Positions 1-8,983 of a DNA stretch of 17,458 nt are shown piece by piece; position 1 is the first letter of the stretch, and every line of letters starts with the position of its first letter. The translations under genes were made by a program, and so were the position numbers. Source of the DNA: an uncultured Azospirillum sp. (lineage in GTDB: Bacteria; Pseudomonadota; Alphaproteobacteria; RF32; CAG-239); assembly GCA_947383875.1 (NCBI GenBank), contig CANDEX010000030.1:1-17458 (forward strand), in the 5' to 3' direction. Below the pieces are notes generated by a model. It was not told the origin of the DNA. It made no database searches and was given only the letters and a program-made list of their open reading frames with translations.

Positions 1-47
1 GAGATTGACCTTAGTGACTGGAGTTCAGACGTGTGCTCTTCCGATCT
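1..47 (+). other. Illumina TruSeq adapter remnant at contig end (not genomic)
   Basis: Positions 14-47 match base for base the 34-nt reverse complement of the TruSeq read-2 adapter, beginning GTGACTGGAGTTC and ending CTTCCGATCT. Positions 6-13 (TGACCTTA) sit where the 8-base i7 index belongs. Positions 1-5 (GAGAT) match the last bases of the P7 flow-cell primer. Genomic sequence therefore starts at 48. The GTG at 31 that would serve as a start for the following reading frame is adapter, so its first residues (MCSSD) are artificial. Confidence 0.97.
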
Positions 48-3000
48 AACCAAAGCAGACGGAACAACCGCAGCCATAACCGACGTTTGGTTTAAAACCG
101 ACACCGCAAACAGCATTGACACTATGAACATTACCATACCTGACGACATTAAGGCCTTGCCTGATGTGGCCGGCTTTGGAAACGTCCACTCTTTGCATAT
201 CGCCATGGCGTTGGATGAAAGCGGAGAACTCAAGGCTTTGGTTGAACAATATGCGGCGGAAACAGATAAAACAGAAAGGGCAAAAATTCTTGACAACATT
301 ATCTATCACTGGGCCAGCGTGCAAGATGAAGACCCGCGCGGCCGCGACCCGTTGCAAGTGTATGGACGACAGTTTGACGATTGCAGACAACTGGAAGCTT
401 TGGAAGAATTTATGGGCAGAGATTATTTGGGCACTTGGTGCTGGGGGGATCGTGACCCCAATCCGCACGGACAAGCCGCTCCATACCTGATGAGGGCTTA
501 TAATATTCTTAAAAACTATGTTGACAGTGCCTTACTGCCGCAAACACATTATAAAGCCATATTGGAAAGCATACCGCTGACTTATAACGCCGCAACCGGA
601 GAATGGACGGCGGATGCTTCATCCTTATTGAATGAATGGCAGACATCTTTTGACATCAGACCGGCAGCAACTGTCGACAAAATGAAAGAATTCTATAATA
701 TCCTGAGCTATTTCGGAGATACTGCTCTTCCGATAATAAATGCCATTCGTGCGGCCGGCAGCAACGAAGGAAACAGTTACCAAAATGCACTGCTTAATTT
801 TGGACAGTGGGAAAATGTCGGCACTGACGGTAATGATTTTCTGGAGGGGGATGACGCGGATAATTATCTTAATGGCGGAAAAGGTGATGACAGCCTCTTC
901 GGCAACGGAGGTGACGATCTCTTAATCGGCGGTGAAGGAAATGATTATCTGGTTGGCGGCGACGGGGATGATATTTACCATTTCGACCCCGGTTTCGGCA
1001 ATGACACTCTCGACAATTTTCAGGATGAAAGCCAGCCGAACAATGATATCATCCGTTTCGGCGCGGGGATTTCTCCGGACAACGTAACACTTAACCGCCA
1101 AGGGTTTGACCTGATTATTATCGTGTCTTATGACGAGGATGAAAACGGAAACACCCGACCTGACGACAGTCTGCGCGTTTACAGTTATTTCAACAAACAG
1201 GGAATGACCAGCACCACGGTCAGCAAGATTGTTTTCAGTGATGAAGATGAAACGACTTGGACTTATGAATATGTTCGCGACAACTGGAATAGTATGCCGG
1301 ACGTCTTTGGTGGCCTCACGCTGGAAGGAAATGATGAGGATAACGGATTATACGGAACGGCAGCCAATGACATTTTCATAGGTAACGGCGGAAATGATTC
1401 TATGTATGGCAATAACGGCAATGATAGATTCCTCGGCGGCAAAGGCGATGACATTATTAATGCCGGCAATGGCAATGATACTTTCATTTGGAATCTAGGT
1501 GATGGATTGGATACGATTACGGACAGCGGCGGGCATGACAAAATCTCTTTCGGCCCGGGAATTCGGTTTGAAGATTTGAGCTTCAGTCTTGTGTCCGGAT
1601 CGTACGACCTTAAAATAACCGTTAAAGGGGATGAAACACAAGGAATTATTCTCTGCAATCAGATGGGATATTATTCAGAGTATAAAATTGACGATTTATA
1701 TTTCTATGACGGTTCTATTGTTCATCTGTCGGAAATTCCACTGACCCTGCGCCAAAATAGTACGCAGAGAGAAATTCTTTATTTGTCTGACAACAGCGAT
1801 ACGGTTTATGCCGGCAGCGGCGATGACTATATCACCGGCGGTCGGGGAGATGATACTATCATCGGCGGCAAAGGCTGGGATGTTATTAACGGCGGCAGTG
1901 GGCAGAATACTTATATTTGGAATCGCGGGGATGGTTTTGACTCAATTACCTGTGATTACGAGAGTGACGACACCGTTAAGTTTGGCCCAGGAATTACTTT
2001 TGCAGATTTGACTTTCCGGCTGGGCGGTGTCAGTGACAGACTGGTCATTCATGTCAATGGTGACGAAACCCAAGGTATGGAAATAATAAGACAGGAATAT
2101 CTGCATTATCTGAAATTTGCTGACGGAACGGTTATTAATCTTAGAGAGACACCGCTTACCTATTATCAGACAGATGCCGAAGAAAACAGCCTTAACGGCA
2201 ATGATTTGGAAAACACTTATTACTGTGGCGGAGGAGATGATAGGATAACCGGCGGGCGCGGAAACGATACCTTTATCGGCGGCAAAGGTAATGATTTTCT
2301 GTCCGGATGGGAAGGCGATGATACGTATGTTTGGAATCTTGGCGACGGAATGGATACGATTAATGACTATTACGGAACGAATATCATTCAGTTTGGCGAG
2401 GGTATCAGTTTTAATGATCTGACTTTTGAAAGGTCTGATTATGACTGGCGAATCTATGTCAAAGGCGACCGCTCTCAGGGAATGAAGTTTAATCAATGTG
2501 AAGCGCATATCCTCAAATTTGCCGATGGTTCCAGTTATGATTTGCGCGAGCATGGCATAACCGTTCATAATTCTGACAATGATGACAATGTTACCGGAAC
2601 AAATATGGATGATATTGTTTACGGCTGTGGCGGAAATGATTCCATCACTACGTTGGATGGCAATGATACTCTCATTGGCGGAAAAGGCAATGATGCACTC
2701 AACGGCGGTCGTGGCGACGACACTTATATTTGGAATCTCGGTGACGGTTTTGATGCTATTTATGATGAAAGCGGAAACGATAAAATCAAATTCGGCGAGG
2801 GTATTGCGCTTGAGGATTTATCTTTTGCTCGTGATCCGAATGGAAGTTTGGAAATCTGTGTTAAAGGTGACCGCAGTCAGGGCGTTAGCATCAACAGCTT
2901 TTTTGTCGACACAGGCTATCAGGTTGAAACTTTGGAATTTGCCGATGGGACAACCTTTGACTTGGCCGACAACAATATTGAATTGACTGACTATCAACAT

Positions 3001-4356
3001 GTGGTTATTGATAATCGCCGAGAACCCGAGGAAATAACCGAGATGAACGGGTCAGACGGCGCAGACCAACTGACTAACAGTTGTGAGTATTCCGTAACCT
3101 TTAACGGCGGAAAAGGAAATGATCATTACAATGGCGGCGGCGGTGCCGACACTTATATTTATAATCTCGGCGACGGGCTGGATTATATTTATGATAATTC
3201 CAATGATAATATTCTCAAATTCGGCGAGGGAATTAGTTACAGCGACCTATCGTTCCGCACGACATATAACGGACAGTTGTTTATTTTCGTTGATCCGGAG
3301 ATGTCGCAAGGCTTACAACTGTCAAACTCTAAAGCTATCAAATATTTCGAATTTGCCGATGGCTCGATAGTTAATTTCCATGATATGAAACTTGCTGTTC
3401 ATCAAAGCAACAAAGACGAAGAACTGGAAATTAACGATGACCGATTTACAACACTGTATATGGGAGACGGCGATGGCAGGGTTTATAACCGCGTGGGGCA
3501 CGAAATGACCGTTGTCAGCGGAAAAGGAAATGATGAAATAAATAGCTATTACGGAACAATAAACCTTGTTTGGAACAGAGGTGACGGCATAGATTATTTC
3601 ACGGCCGATAATGATGATAAAATTATTTTCGGCGAAGGAATTACCGCCGCGGATTTGACTTTCCGTAATGATAATTCCGGGCTGCACATTATCGTTGATG
3701 GAGATGAAAACCAAGGGATTATCCTTCGTAATTACAGCTTTAATAATCCCAATGAAATAAAAAATATTTATTTTTCTGATGGAACGCATATTGATTTGTC
3801 TTTGGGAATAGTTTTACACCAAACAAATGCCGATGACGTTTTGAATATCGGCTATGGCAATACAGCGGTTTATTGCGGTGCAGGAAATGATGAAGTCCTA
3901 TCTTACCGTGGAGATAATATTTATATTGGTGGCACAGGGAACGACAAATTTGAAGACTGGAACGGAGATGATACCTATATCTACAATCTCGGAGATGGGT
4001 TCGATACTATCAATGACGAGGGCGGAAATGATAAAATTGTCTTTGGCAAAGGCATTTCGGCTGATGATTTATCTTTTGCCCGAGACGGCGATGATTTGAA
4101 AATTATCATCGATGGAGATAATAATTCCGGCATGAGAATTATGCATCAGTTTTGGAATGATGGTCACACAATGGAAACCATTGAATTCCATGATGGTTCA
4201 ACATTGGATATCAGTAATGCAGACCAACTGGTACAAGCTATGAATAGCTTTAGCCTTAGTAATTCCGCTTCTACGGACACCCTGTCTAATCCGACACAGG
4301 ATGTCAGTGAGATGTATGGTTTGGCTGCCAATACAGAGTTAAATAAAGCTGTTTAA
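48..4356 (+). CDS. Large RTX (hemolysin-type Ca-binding) secreted protein, 5'-truncated
   Basis: About 1435 residues of the 3' part of a giant secreted protein remain; the true start lies upstream of the contig. The first ~255 residues (to about 820) are mixed and helical. They contain the segment GFGNVHSLHIAMALD, which resembles the conserved LRGYGNV..LH.AM region before the repeats in FrpC-like RTX proteins. Eight modules follow, starting near 821, 1321, 1780, 2190, 2570, 3040, 3412 and 3826. Each has Ca-binding GGxGxDxxx nonapeptides, then TYIWNLGDGxDTI, then an FGEGIS..DLSF segment of the haemolysin-type calcium-binding related domain, then an EFADGxxxDL strand. Modules 6 and 7 have degenerate nonapeptides. 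The C-terminus (DQLVQAMNSF, then a Ser/Thr/Asn-rich tail) fits an uncleaved type I secretion signal. No ABC exporter, HlyD or TolC gene is in view. About ten cysteines are present, unusual for RTX proteins. Role (adhesin, toxin or enzyme) cannot be told without the N-terminus. Confidence 0.93.
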
Positions 4357-4368
4357 GAGTAAGGTGTT

Positions 4369-4386
4369 GCAGAACTTCTGCTTTTT
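4369..4386 (+). terminator. Small hairpin with T-run after the RTX gene
   Basis: GCAGA (4369-4373) pairs with TCTGC (4377-4381) over a 3-nt loop and is followed by five T. The stem is short, so this is probably at most a weak first terminator ahead of the stronger one at 4406. Confidence 0.35.
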
Positions 4387-4405
4387 CGGAGAGAGGAGGT
4401 AACCT

Positions 4406-4440
4406 AAGAACCATTGGTTTGTCCGATGGTTCTTTTTTTT
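4406..4440 (+). terminator. Rho-independent terminator of the RTX gene
   Basis: AAGAACCAT (4406-4414) pairs with ATGGTTCTT (4426-4434) over an 11-nt loop and runs into an uninterrupted T tract to 4440. It closes the RTX transcription unit and separates it from the MBL-fold gene. Confidence 0.85.
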
Positions 4441-4480
4441 GCTTGAGGTGATGTGTTGTTAAGGCTCTTGATATTTATAG

Positions 4481-4509
4481 TTGACGGTAAAAAAGATGTC
4501 TAATATTGT
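4481..4509 (+). promoter_or_regulatory. Candidate sigma70 promoter for the MBL-fold hydrolase gene
   Basis: TTGACG (4481-4486), a 17-nt spacer and TATTGT (4504-4509) lie about 50 bases before the ATG at 4562 and downstream of the RTX terminator. The -10 is only moderately close to consensus. A TAATAT at 4501 is nearer consensus but would give a 14-nt spacer. Confidence 0.4.
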
Positions 4510-4561
4510 TTTTGCGGAATAAAATAAATTTTTGAGATTATTTTCTCTCTTCGAGGATGCA

Positions 4562-5650
4562 ATGAAAAAGGTATTAAAGATAATGTTATATGTCATTGGT
4601 TTTATTCTTGCCGCGGCAATACTGCTGGGAGCTTATGCTTGGCGGGAAATAGGAAAAACACCGTCTTCAGAAGAATTAAAAGCTTTTGAAAAATTATCTT
4701 ATTTTAGCAACGGAAAATTTCACGGCCCGGAAGAAATGCGCTTTTATCCGGATAAAGTTCGCAATGGTCCGGCCGGATTTTTGCGTATGTTGACAAAGTC
4801 TAAATTTGCACCGGACAAACCGTTGCCTCAAATTAAATTAACCAGAGACAGCTTTGCCGCGGTGCCTGAAAATTTTTCATTCTATTGGCTGGGGCATTCA
4901 AGTGTTATTATGGAACTTGAAGGAAAACGTATTATTTTTGATCCGGTATTAGGTAATGCCGCGCCAATTCCTTTTGCTGTTCCGCGCTATAGCCCGTCGC
5001 CGATAGATTATAATAATTTGCCGCCAATGGACTATGTTATTATTACGCATAACCATTATGACCATTTGGAAAGAAAAAGCGTTCAGGCTTTGAAAGACAG
5101 TCATTTTATCGTGCCGCTGGGGGTTGGTGCTGCCTTGCGCGGTTGGGGAATAAAACGTGAAAATATCACAGAACTGGGATGGGGTGATGTTTTTCAAAAG
5201 GATGATTTAACAATCATTGCGGAAACCTCAATGCATTATTCGGGGCGGGCTAAGCTTGCGAGCAATGAAACGCTGTGGAACTCTTATGTTGTTAAAGGAA
5301 CAACAAAGAACGTCTACTGGGGTGGCGATACTGGGTATGGCAAACATTTTCATGAAATCGGTGAAAAATATGGTCCTTTTGATTTAACAGCTCTTGAAAT
5401 AGATGCCTGGAATCCCGGATGGCCCAATATTCACCTTTTCCCCGATGAAGCAGTAAAGGCTGCAAAGAATTTGAAAGCAGCGCAGCTCCTTCCGTTACAT
5501 TGGGCGGTATTCGATTTGGCTTTGCATCCGTGGCATGAATCAATAGATATGCTTCAGGATGCAGCTCAAAATACGGATACGATAGTTTTAACGCCAATGA
5601 TGGGCGAGAAATTTGTTCCCGGAGCTATGGCTGCCCCAAAATGGTGGTAA
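4562..5650 (+). CDS. Membrane-anchored MBL-fold metal-dependent hydrolase (UlaG/NAPE-PLD-like)
   Basis: A 362-residue protein. I place the start at ATG 4562, preceded by GAGGA at 4553-4557; in-frame codons back to 4532 lack a ribosome site. Residues 7-27 form one hydrophobic segment, probably an uncleaved inner-membrane anchor that leaves the enzyme facing the periplasm. The metallo-beta-lactamase motif is complete: H163-x-H165-x-D167-H168 (THNHYDH), then H225, D256 (WGGDTG) and H313 (LPLHWAVFDL). This ligand order is that of the RomA/UlaG/NAPE-PLD branch, whose members cleave phosphodiester or lactone bonds in lipids and sugars. The WLGHSS and IIFDPVLG segments before the motif are also typical. 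The substrate is unknown. It has its own likely promoter. No terminator is visible before the next operon, so read-through into it is possible. Confidence 0.88.
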   Translation: MKKVLKIMLYVIGFILAAAILLGAYAWREIGKTPSSEELKAFEKLSYFSNGKFHGPEEMRFYPDKVRNGPAGFLRMLTKSKFAPDKPLPQIKLTRDSFAAVPENFSFYWLGHSSVIMELEGKRIIFDPVLGNAAPIPFAVPRYSPSPIDYNNLPPMDYVIITHNHYDHLERKSVQALKDSHFIVPLGVGAALRGWGIKRENITELGWGDVFQKDDLTIIAETSMHYSGRAKLASNETLWNSYVVKGTTKNVYWGGDTGYGKHFHEIGEKYGPFDLTALEIDAWNPGWPNIHLFPDEAVKAAKNLKAAQLLPLHWAVFDLALHPWHESIDMLQDAAQNTDTIVLTPMMGEKFVPGAMAAPKWW

Positions 5651-5695
5651 ACAGAGCCGGCAAAAAGAGGAAAACAACATACTTATATAAGGTAC

Positions 5696-5764
5696 TGATA
5701 GAATTAGGCAATTATTTGAGAACATCGTGTCTTTATGATTTCATTTTTTCGCTTCATATTTAAA
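5696..5764 (+). promoter_or_regulatory. Activator-type promoter with shared box, copy 1 (hydrolase operon)
   Basis: Positions 5696-5721 match 8888-8913 at 25 of 26 bases; the core reads GGCAATTATTTGAGA. Weaker similarity continues to 5740 (12 of 19 bases). Exactly 60 bases after the box start comes TAAATAC, as in copy 2, overlapping a candidate -10 TTTAAA at 5759-5764. No good -35 is seen at the right distance, which suggests dependence on an activator bound at the box. The neighbouring AraC-family regulator is the obvious candidate. The ATG at 5793 lies 92 bases from the box start, against 91 in copy 2. Confidence 0.7.
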
Positions 5765-5792
5765 TACATAATAAATTTTGTGGAGGCAGAAA

Positions 5793-6842
5793 ATGAAAGG
5801 AATGTTTATGAATGTTGTTTTAAGTGCTTCATTATTGGCGGGAGCCAATGTCGCAGCTGCGGAAAATAAAAATCCGTTTGGTCTGGTTTATGACGGAGCC
5901 GTTACTGAAAATGTATCAGGAAAGGTCAATATTCATCCGGTAACTTATAAGCTTCATGGTCTGGATATTGCCGCCAATGTTTATACGCCGGCAAATTATG
6001 ATGCTTCTAAAAAATATCCAGCGATTGTTGTGGCTCATCCAAACGGTGGGGTCAAAGAGCAGGTGGCCGGGCTTTATGCGCAACGTCTGGCAGAAAATGG
6101 TTATATTACCTTAGCTGCAGATGCTTCTTATCAAGGAGCAAGCGGCGGTGAACCACGCCATATGGATAAACCGTTTTATCGTGAAGAAGATATTCACGGT
6201 ATGGTTGACTATATATCTCAATATCCGGGAGTTGACATTGAAAGAATAGGTGTTTTGGGAATTTGCGGCGGTGGCGGATATACGATTAAAGCCGCACAGT
6301 CTGACAAACGATTAAAAGCAGTAGCGACTTTGAGTATGTTTAACACCGGACGTGTACGTCGTAATGGCTATCAAGACAGCCAGCTTGATACGGTTCAGGA
6401 ACGTTTGGCTAAGGCTGTTTCCGCCCGAGCAGAGACTGTTAAAACAGGTAAAGAAAGATTGGCTGGGTCAATGGCCGGTATCAGCGATGAACAAGCTGCA
6501 AAGCTTCCTTTTGATTTGTATAGAGAAGGATTTCAATATTATTTGCGCACATATGCTCACCCAAATTCTACTTTTGAATACACCGAAAGCAGCCTGATGG
6601 ATTTGATGTCTTGGGATGCTACCGACCAAATTGAATTGATTAATCAACCTTTACTGATGATTGCCGGAGAAAAGGCAGATTCTTTATATATGACACAAGA
6701 TGCAATTAATAAAGCAACCGGAACTACCGATAAAGAACTGTTTCTTGTTCCGAATGCGACCCACATTCAAACTTACTATGTTCCTGAATATGTCAATACT
6801 ATCAGCGATAAGTTGGTTAAGTTTTACGGTGAAAAATTGTAA
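5793..6842 (+). CDS. Exported alpha/beta hydrolase with Cys nucleophile (dienelactone hydrolase/YcjY-like)
   Basis: A 349-residue protein. Start ATG 5793 is chosen because TGGAGG (5781-5786) lies 6 bases before it; an upstream in-frame TTG at 5778 has no such site. The N-terminus is a signal peptide with a likely cut after VAAA, so the enzyme should be periplasmic. The fold is alpha/beta hydrolase: VVAHPNGG forms the oxyanion region, and the nucleophile elbow is G-I-C158-G-G-G-G. Cys in place of Ser is the arrangement of dienelactone hydrolases and some YcjY-like proteins. D296 (GEKADS) and H324 (PNATHIQTYY) complete the probable triad. An insert at about residues 180-240 forms a lid. It is the first gene of a two-gene operon with the lipoprotein hydrolase 14 bases downstream, under the shared-box promoter. 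The substrate is unknown; an ester or lactone is likely. Confidence 0.88.
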   Translation: MKGMFMNVVLSASLLAGANVAAAENKNPFGLVYDGAVTENVSGKVNIHPVTYKLHGLDIAANVYTPANYDASKKYPAIVVAHPNGGVKEQVAGLYAQRLAENGYITLAADASYQGASGGEPRHMDKPFYREEDIHGMVDYISQYPGVDIERIGVLGICGGGGYTIKAAQSDKRLKAVATLSMFNTGRVRRNGYQDSQLDTVQERLAKAVSARAETVKTGKERLAGSMAGISDEQAAKLPFDLYREGFQYYLRTYAHPNSTFEYTESSLMDLMSWDATDQIELINQPLLMIAGEKADSLYMTQDAINKATGTTDKELFLVPNATHIQTYYVPEYVNTISDKLVKFYGEKL

Positions 6843-6856
6843 TAAGAGGTAAAGAT

Positions 6857-7912
6857 ATGAATAAATTGGCAGCATCTTTATGCGCAGTTTTGATAACGGC
6901 TGCTTGTTCAGATAATGATATTAAAATCGCCAAACAAGGCAACTTTGCTGTTGGTGGTACGACAATTCAGCGGGATGGAGAATACGATAATTCAAAGTTT
7001 GTCGGATGGGCGGAACAAGTTGAAACCGGACAAAGTTATCGCGGCGACCACGCTTTTGTAAATTATCAGCTTCCTGTAAAAGCCAATAAATATCCGTTGG
7101 TTTTTATTCATGGCTACGGCGGTTCAGGCGTTTGTTGGGAAATGACGCCTGATGGTCGGGACGGCTTTTCAACATTGATGTTACGCAAGAAATACCCGAC
7201 TTATGTGATGGATTTGCCGGGGCGAGGCAGAGCCGGTCGCACAACTGCCGAAAATCATACAAAACCTGTAGCAGACGAGATGTTTTGGTTTGATATCTGG
7301 CGCATCGGTTTATGGCCGAATTATAACGAAGGTGTACAATTCTCAAAGAATGAGGAATATTTGTCACAGTTCTTCCGTGAAATGACACCGGATTTAAGCA
7401 ATCATCAGCAGGATATTCCGGCAATTAACGCTTTGGCGGATAAAATAGGCGGCAACGTTTTGGTTACTCACTCTGCCGCCGGTTATCCGGGGTGGGCAGT
7501 TGCGATGCAAAACAGCAATGTTAAAGGCGTGGCAGCTTATGAACCGGGGGGATATGTCTTTCCCAAAGGCGAAGCTCCCGAGCCAATGCCCAGCCTGACG
7601 GGAACTTTGAGTGGCGTAGAAGTTTCTGCCGAAGAATTTAAGAAACTCACCGAAATTCCGATTGTTATTTATTTTGGTGATTATATTCCTGAAGAACCGA
7701 GCAAAAACTTGGGTGATGAAAATTGGCGTGTTCGCTTGGCCATGGCAAGAAAATTTGTGGAAACCATCAACAAACACGGCGGCAATGCCACGCTTGTTGA
7801 ACTCCCTAAACTTGGCATTAAAGGCAATACGCACTTTTTAATGCAGGATTTGAACAACGACATTATCGCCGATTTGTTTGACAAATGGCTTAAAGAAAAT
7901 AAGCTGAAATAG
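6857..7912 (+). CDS. Lipoprotein alpha/beta hydrolase
   Basis: A 351-residue protein with ribosome site AAGAGG at 6844-6849, seven bases before ATG 6857. The N-terminus ends in ITAAC with Cys17, followed by SDND, which meets the lipoprotein signal-peptidase pattern. Asp at +3 rather than +2 leaves the final membrane open. HGYGGSG (from residue 85) is the oxyanion loop. The nucleophile is probably S206 in VTHSAAG, where the usual first Gly of GxSxG is Thr. H326 (GNTHFL) is the likely catalytic His, and an Asp around FGDYIPE the likely acid. The MDLPGRGRAGRT segment is typical of the fold. It is the second gene of the operon and ends at the terminator shared with the convergent regulator gene. 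The substrate is unknown. Pairing with another exported hydrolase suggests a joint role in breaking down one compound class in the envelope. Confidence 0.85.
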   Translation: MNKLAASLCAVLITAACSDNDIKIAKQGNFAVGGTTIQRDGEYDNSKFVGWAEQVETGQSYRGDHAFVNYQLPVKANKYPLVFIHGYGGSGVCWEMTPDGRDGFSTLMLRKKYPTYVMDLPGRGRAGRTTAENHTKPVADEMFWFDIWRIGLWPNYNEGVQFSKNEEYLSQFFREMTPDLSNHQQDIPAINALADKIGGNVLVTHSAAGYPGWAVAMQNSNVKGVAAYEPGGYVFPKGEAPEPMPSLTGTLSGVEVSAEEFKKLTEIPIVIYFGDYIPEEPSKNLGDENWRVRLAMARKFVETINKHGGNATLVELPKLGIKGNTHFLMQDLNNDIIADLFDKWLKENKLK

Positions 7913-7932
7913 AAATTACTAACTCCGAACAG

Positions 7933-7973
7933 ACGTCAATCAGGAATTCTTTATCTGATTGACGTTTGTTTTT
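7933..7973 (+). terminator. Terminator between convergent hydrolase operon and araC-type gene
   Basis: ACGTCAATCAG (7933-7943) pairs perfectly over 11 bp with CTGATTGACGT (7955-7965), with an 11-nt loop and the T-rich tail TTGTTTTT. It ends the plus-strand hydrolase operon. The minus-strand regulator gene has its stop codon (7940-7942) inside the left arm, so the last codons of that gene are part of the stem. On the minus strand the following T-run is weak. Confidence 0.85.
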
Positions 7974-8827
7974 GGCGGGGTGCCGAACATCCGTTTATAT
8001 TCACGGTTAAATTGGCTGGCACTTTCATAGCCGACTTCATAAGCTGCATTCGCCGCATCATAGTTTTCAGAAAGCATCAATCGTTGTGCCTCATGCAGCC
8101 GGAGTTTTTTCTGATATTGCAGCGGACTTAAAGTTGTCACTTTGCTAAAATGACGATAAAAAGAAGATTCGGCCATATTAAACTTTTGAGCTAATTCATC
8201 AATTTTCAAAGGTTGGCGATAATTTTCCTTAAGCCAGGCAATAGCATTGGCAATTTGATTGTTTTGTGAACCTTTGGTATTAATTGAGCGTAAAATATCT
8301 CCGAGAGGAGAGGTTAATAGCAGATAATGAATTTCTTTAATAATCATCGGAGCCATAACCTTTTGTCTTTCCGGTTGCCCGACGAGTGAAATCAGTCGAT
8401 AAAAAGCATCCAGCAAAGCCTCGTCCGCTTCTGCAATGCCCATACCGCGACGAGCCGTTTCATGCCGGGGATAATTATCCTCAGTCAAAAGCTGACTGAT
8501 AACATAATTATCCAAATCAAAAATCAAGGTCATAAAAGGTTTTTCGGGACTGGCTTCAACAATACTGCCAATTGTCGGAATGTCAATTGAGGTAACAACA
8601 AATTGATTTGCTTCATAAGTAAATTTTTCAGAACCGAGGATGGTTTGTTTTTTTCCTTGCAAGACCAAAATGGCCATCGGTTTATAAAAACAATGCTGGT
8701 TAAATGTCGGTGCTGTGCGCAAGGCTGCACTAAAACCTTTAATTCCGGTTTGCAGTATTCCGGGAGCCGGAAAAAGTTCTTGCACTCTGTTTTTTAATAA
8801 ATTGCGCTTTTCATCCATACTGTTCAT
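7940..8827 (-). CDS. AraC-family transcriptional regulator with AraC_N domain (YqhC-like)
   Basis: A 295-residue regulator of usual length. The start at 8827 follows AAGGA (8835-8839) at 7 bases. Residues about 20-175 look like the AraC_N effector domain, with landmark segments such as FYKPMAILVLQGKK, and IVEASPEKPFMTLIFDLD. The C-terminal ~100 residues are the double helix-turn-helix: first at IDELAQKFNMAESSFYRHFSKVT, second ending YEVGYESASQFNREYKRMFG with the family-typical end GTPP. AraC_N regulators such as YqhC of E. coli sense aldehydes and activate aldo/keto reductase and alcohol dehydrogenase genes. An aldo/keto reductase lies in the operon this gene diverges from. I infer that it binds the boxes at 5696 and 8888 and activates both operons. 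The effector is unknown. Confidence 0.93.
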   Translation of the reverse strand: MNSMDEKRNLLKNRVQELFPAPGILQTGIKGFSAALRTAPTFNQHCFYKPMAILVLQGKKQTILGSEKFTYEANQFVVTSIDIPTIGSIVEASPEKPFMTLIFDLDNYVISQLLTEDNYPRHETARRGMGIAEADEALLDAFYRLISLVGQPERQKVMAPMIIKEIHYLLLTSPLGDILRSINTKGSQNNQIANAIAWLKENYRQPLKIDELAQKFNMAESSFYRHFSKVTTLSPLQYQKKLRLHEAQRLMLSENYDAANAAYEVGYESASQFNREYKRMFGTPPKTNVNQIKNS

Positions 8828-8887
8828 ACCATCTTCCTTATTTGATAAATATCATATAAGCTGTTATTTCCGATTGCAAATAAAAAA

Positions 8888-8956
8888 TGAGAGAATTAGG
8901 CAATTATTTGAGATTATCAGGTCTATAAGTTTACACGAGATAGAATAAACTATAAA
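8888..8956 (+). promoter_or_regulatory. Activator-type promoter with shared box, copy 2 (reductase operon)
   Basis: This is the second copy of the 26-base box (one mismatch to 5696-5721), in the 156-base gap between the divergent regulator gene and the reductase operon. TATAAA at 8951-8956 is a good -10 at the same place relative to the box as in copy 1, followed by TAAATAC and an AATAAT stretch. No -35 is recognisable 17 bases upstream of it. The box could also mediate autoregulation of the divergent regulator gene. Confidence 0.72.
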
Positions 8957-8983
8957 TACGCAATAATGTTTAAGGAGACGAAT

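Noticed and set aside
31..47. GTG start codon and first residues of the long RTX frame
   Set aside because: They lie in the sequencing adapter; genomic sequence begins at 48 and the gene is 5'-truncated.
821..4220. Regularly repeated sequence that could be taken for a CRISPR array or tandem DNA repeat
   Set aside because: The repetition is at protein level (RTX nonapeptides and module segments) inside one open frame; DNA copies diverge and there are no equal spacers.
4394..4400. Perfect Shine-Dalgarno-like AGGAGGT
   Set aside because: No start codon at usable distance with an open frame follows; it lies just before the terminator stem.
5682..5691. Ten-base palindrome CTTATATAAG upstream of the hydrolase operon
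   Set aside because: AT-rich and short, has no counterpart at the second boxed promoter, and could easily arise by chance.
7104..7834. Minus-strand open frames opposite the lipoprotein hydrolase gene (e.g. 7104-7424, 7394-7834)
   Set aside because: They overlap a well-supported gene, have no recognisable domain, and show compositions typical of antisense shadow frames.
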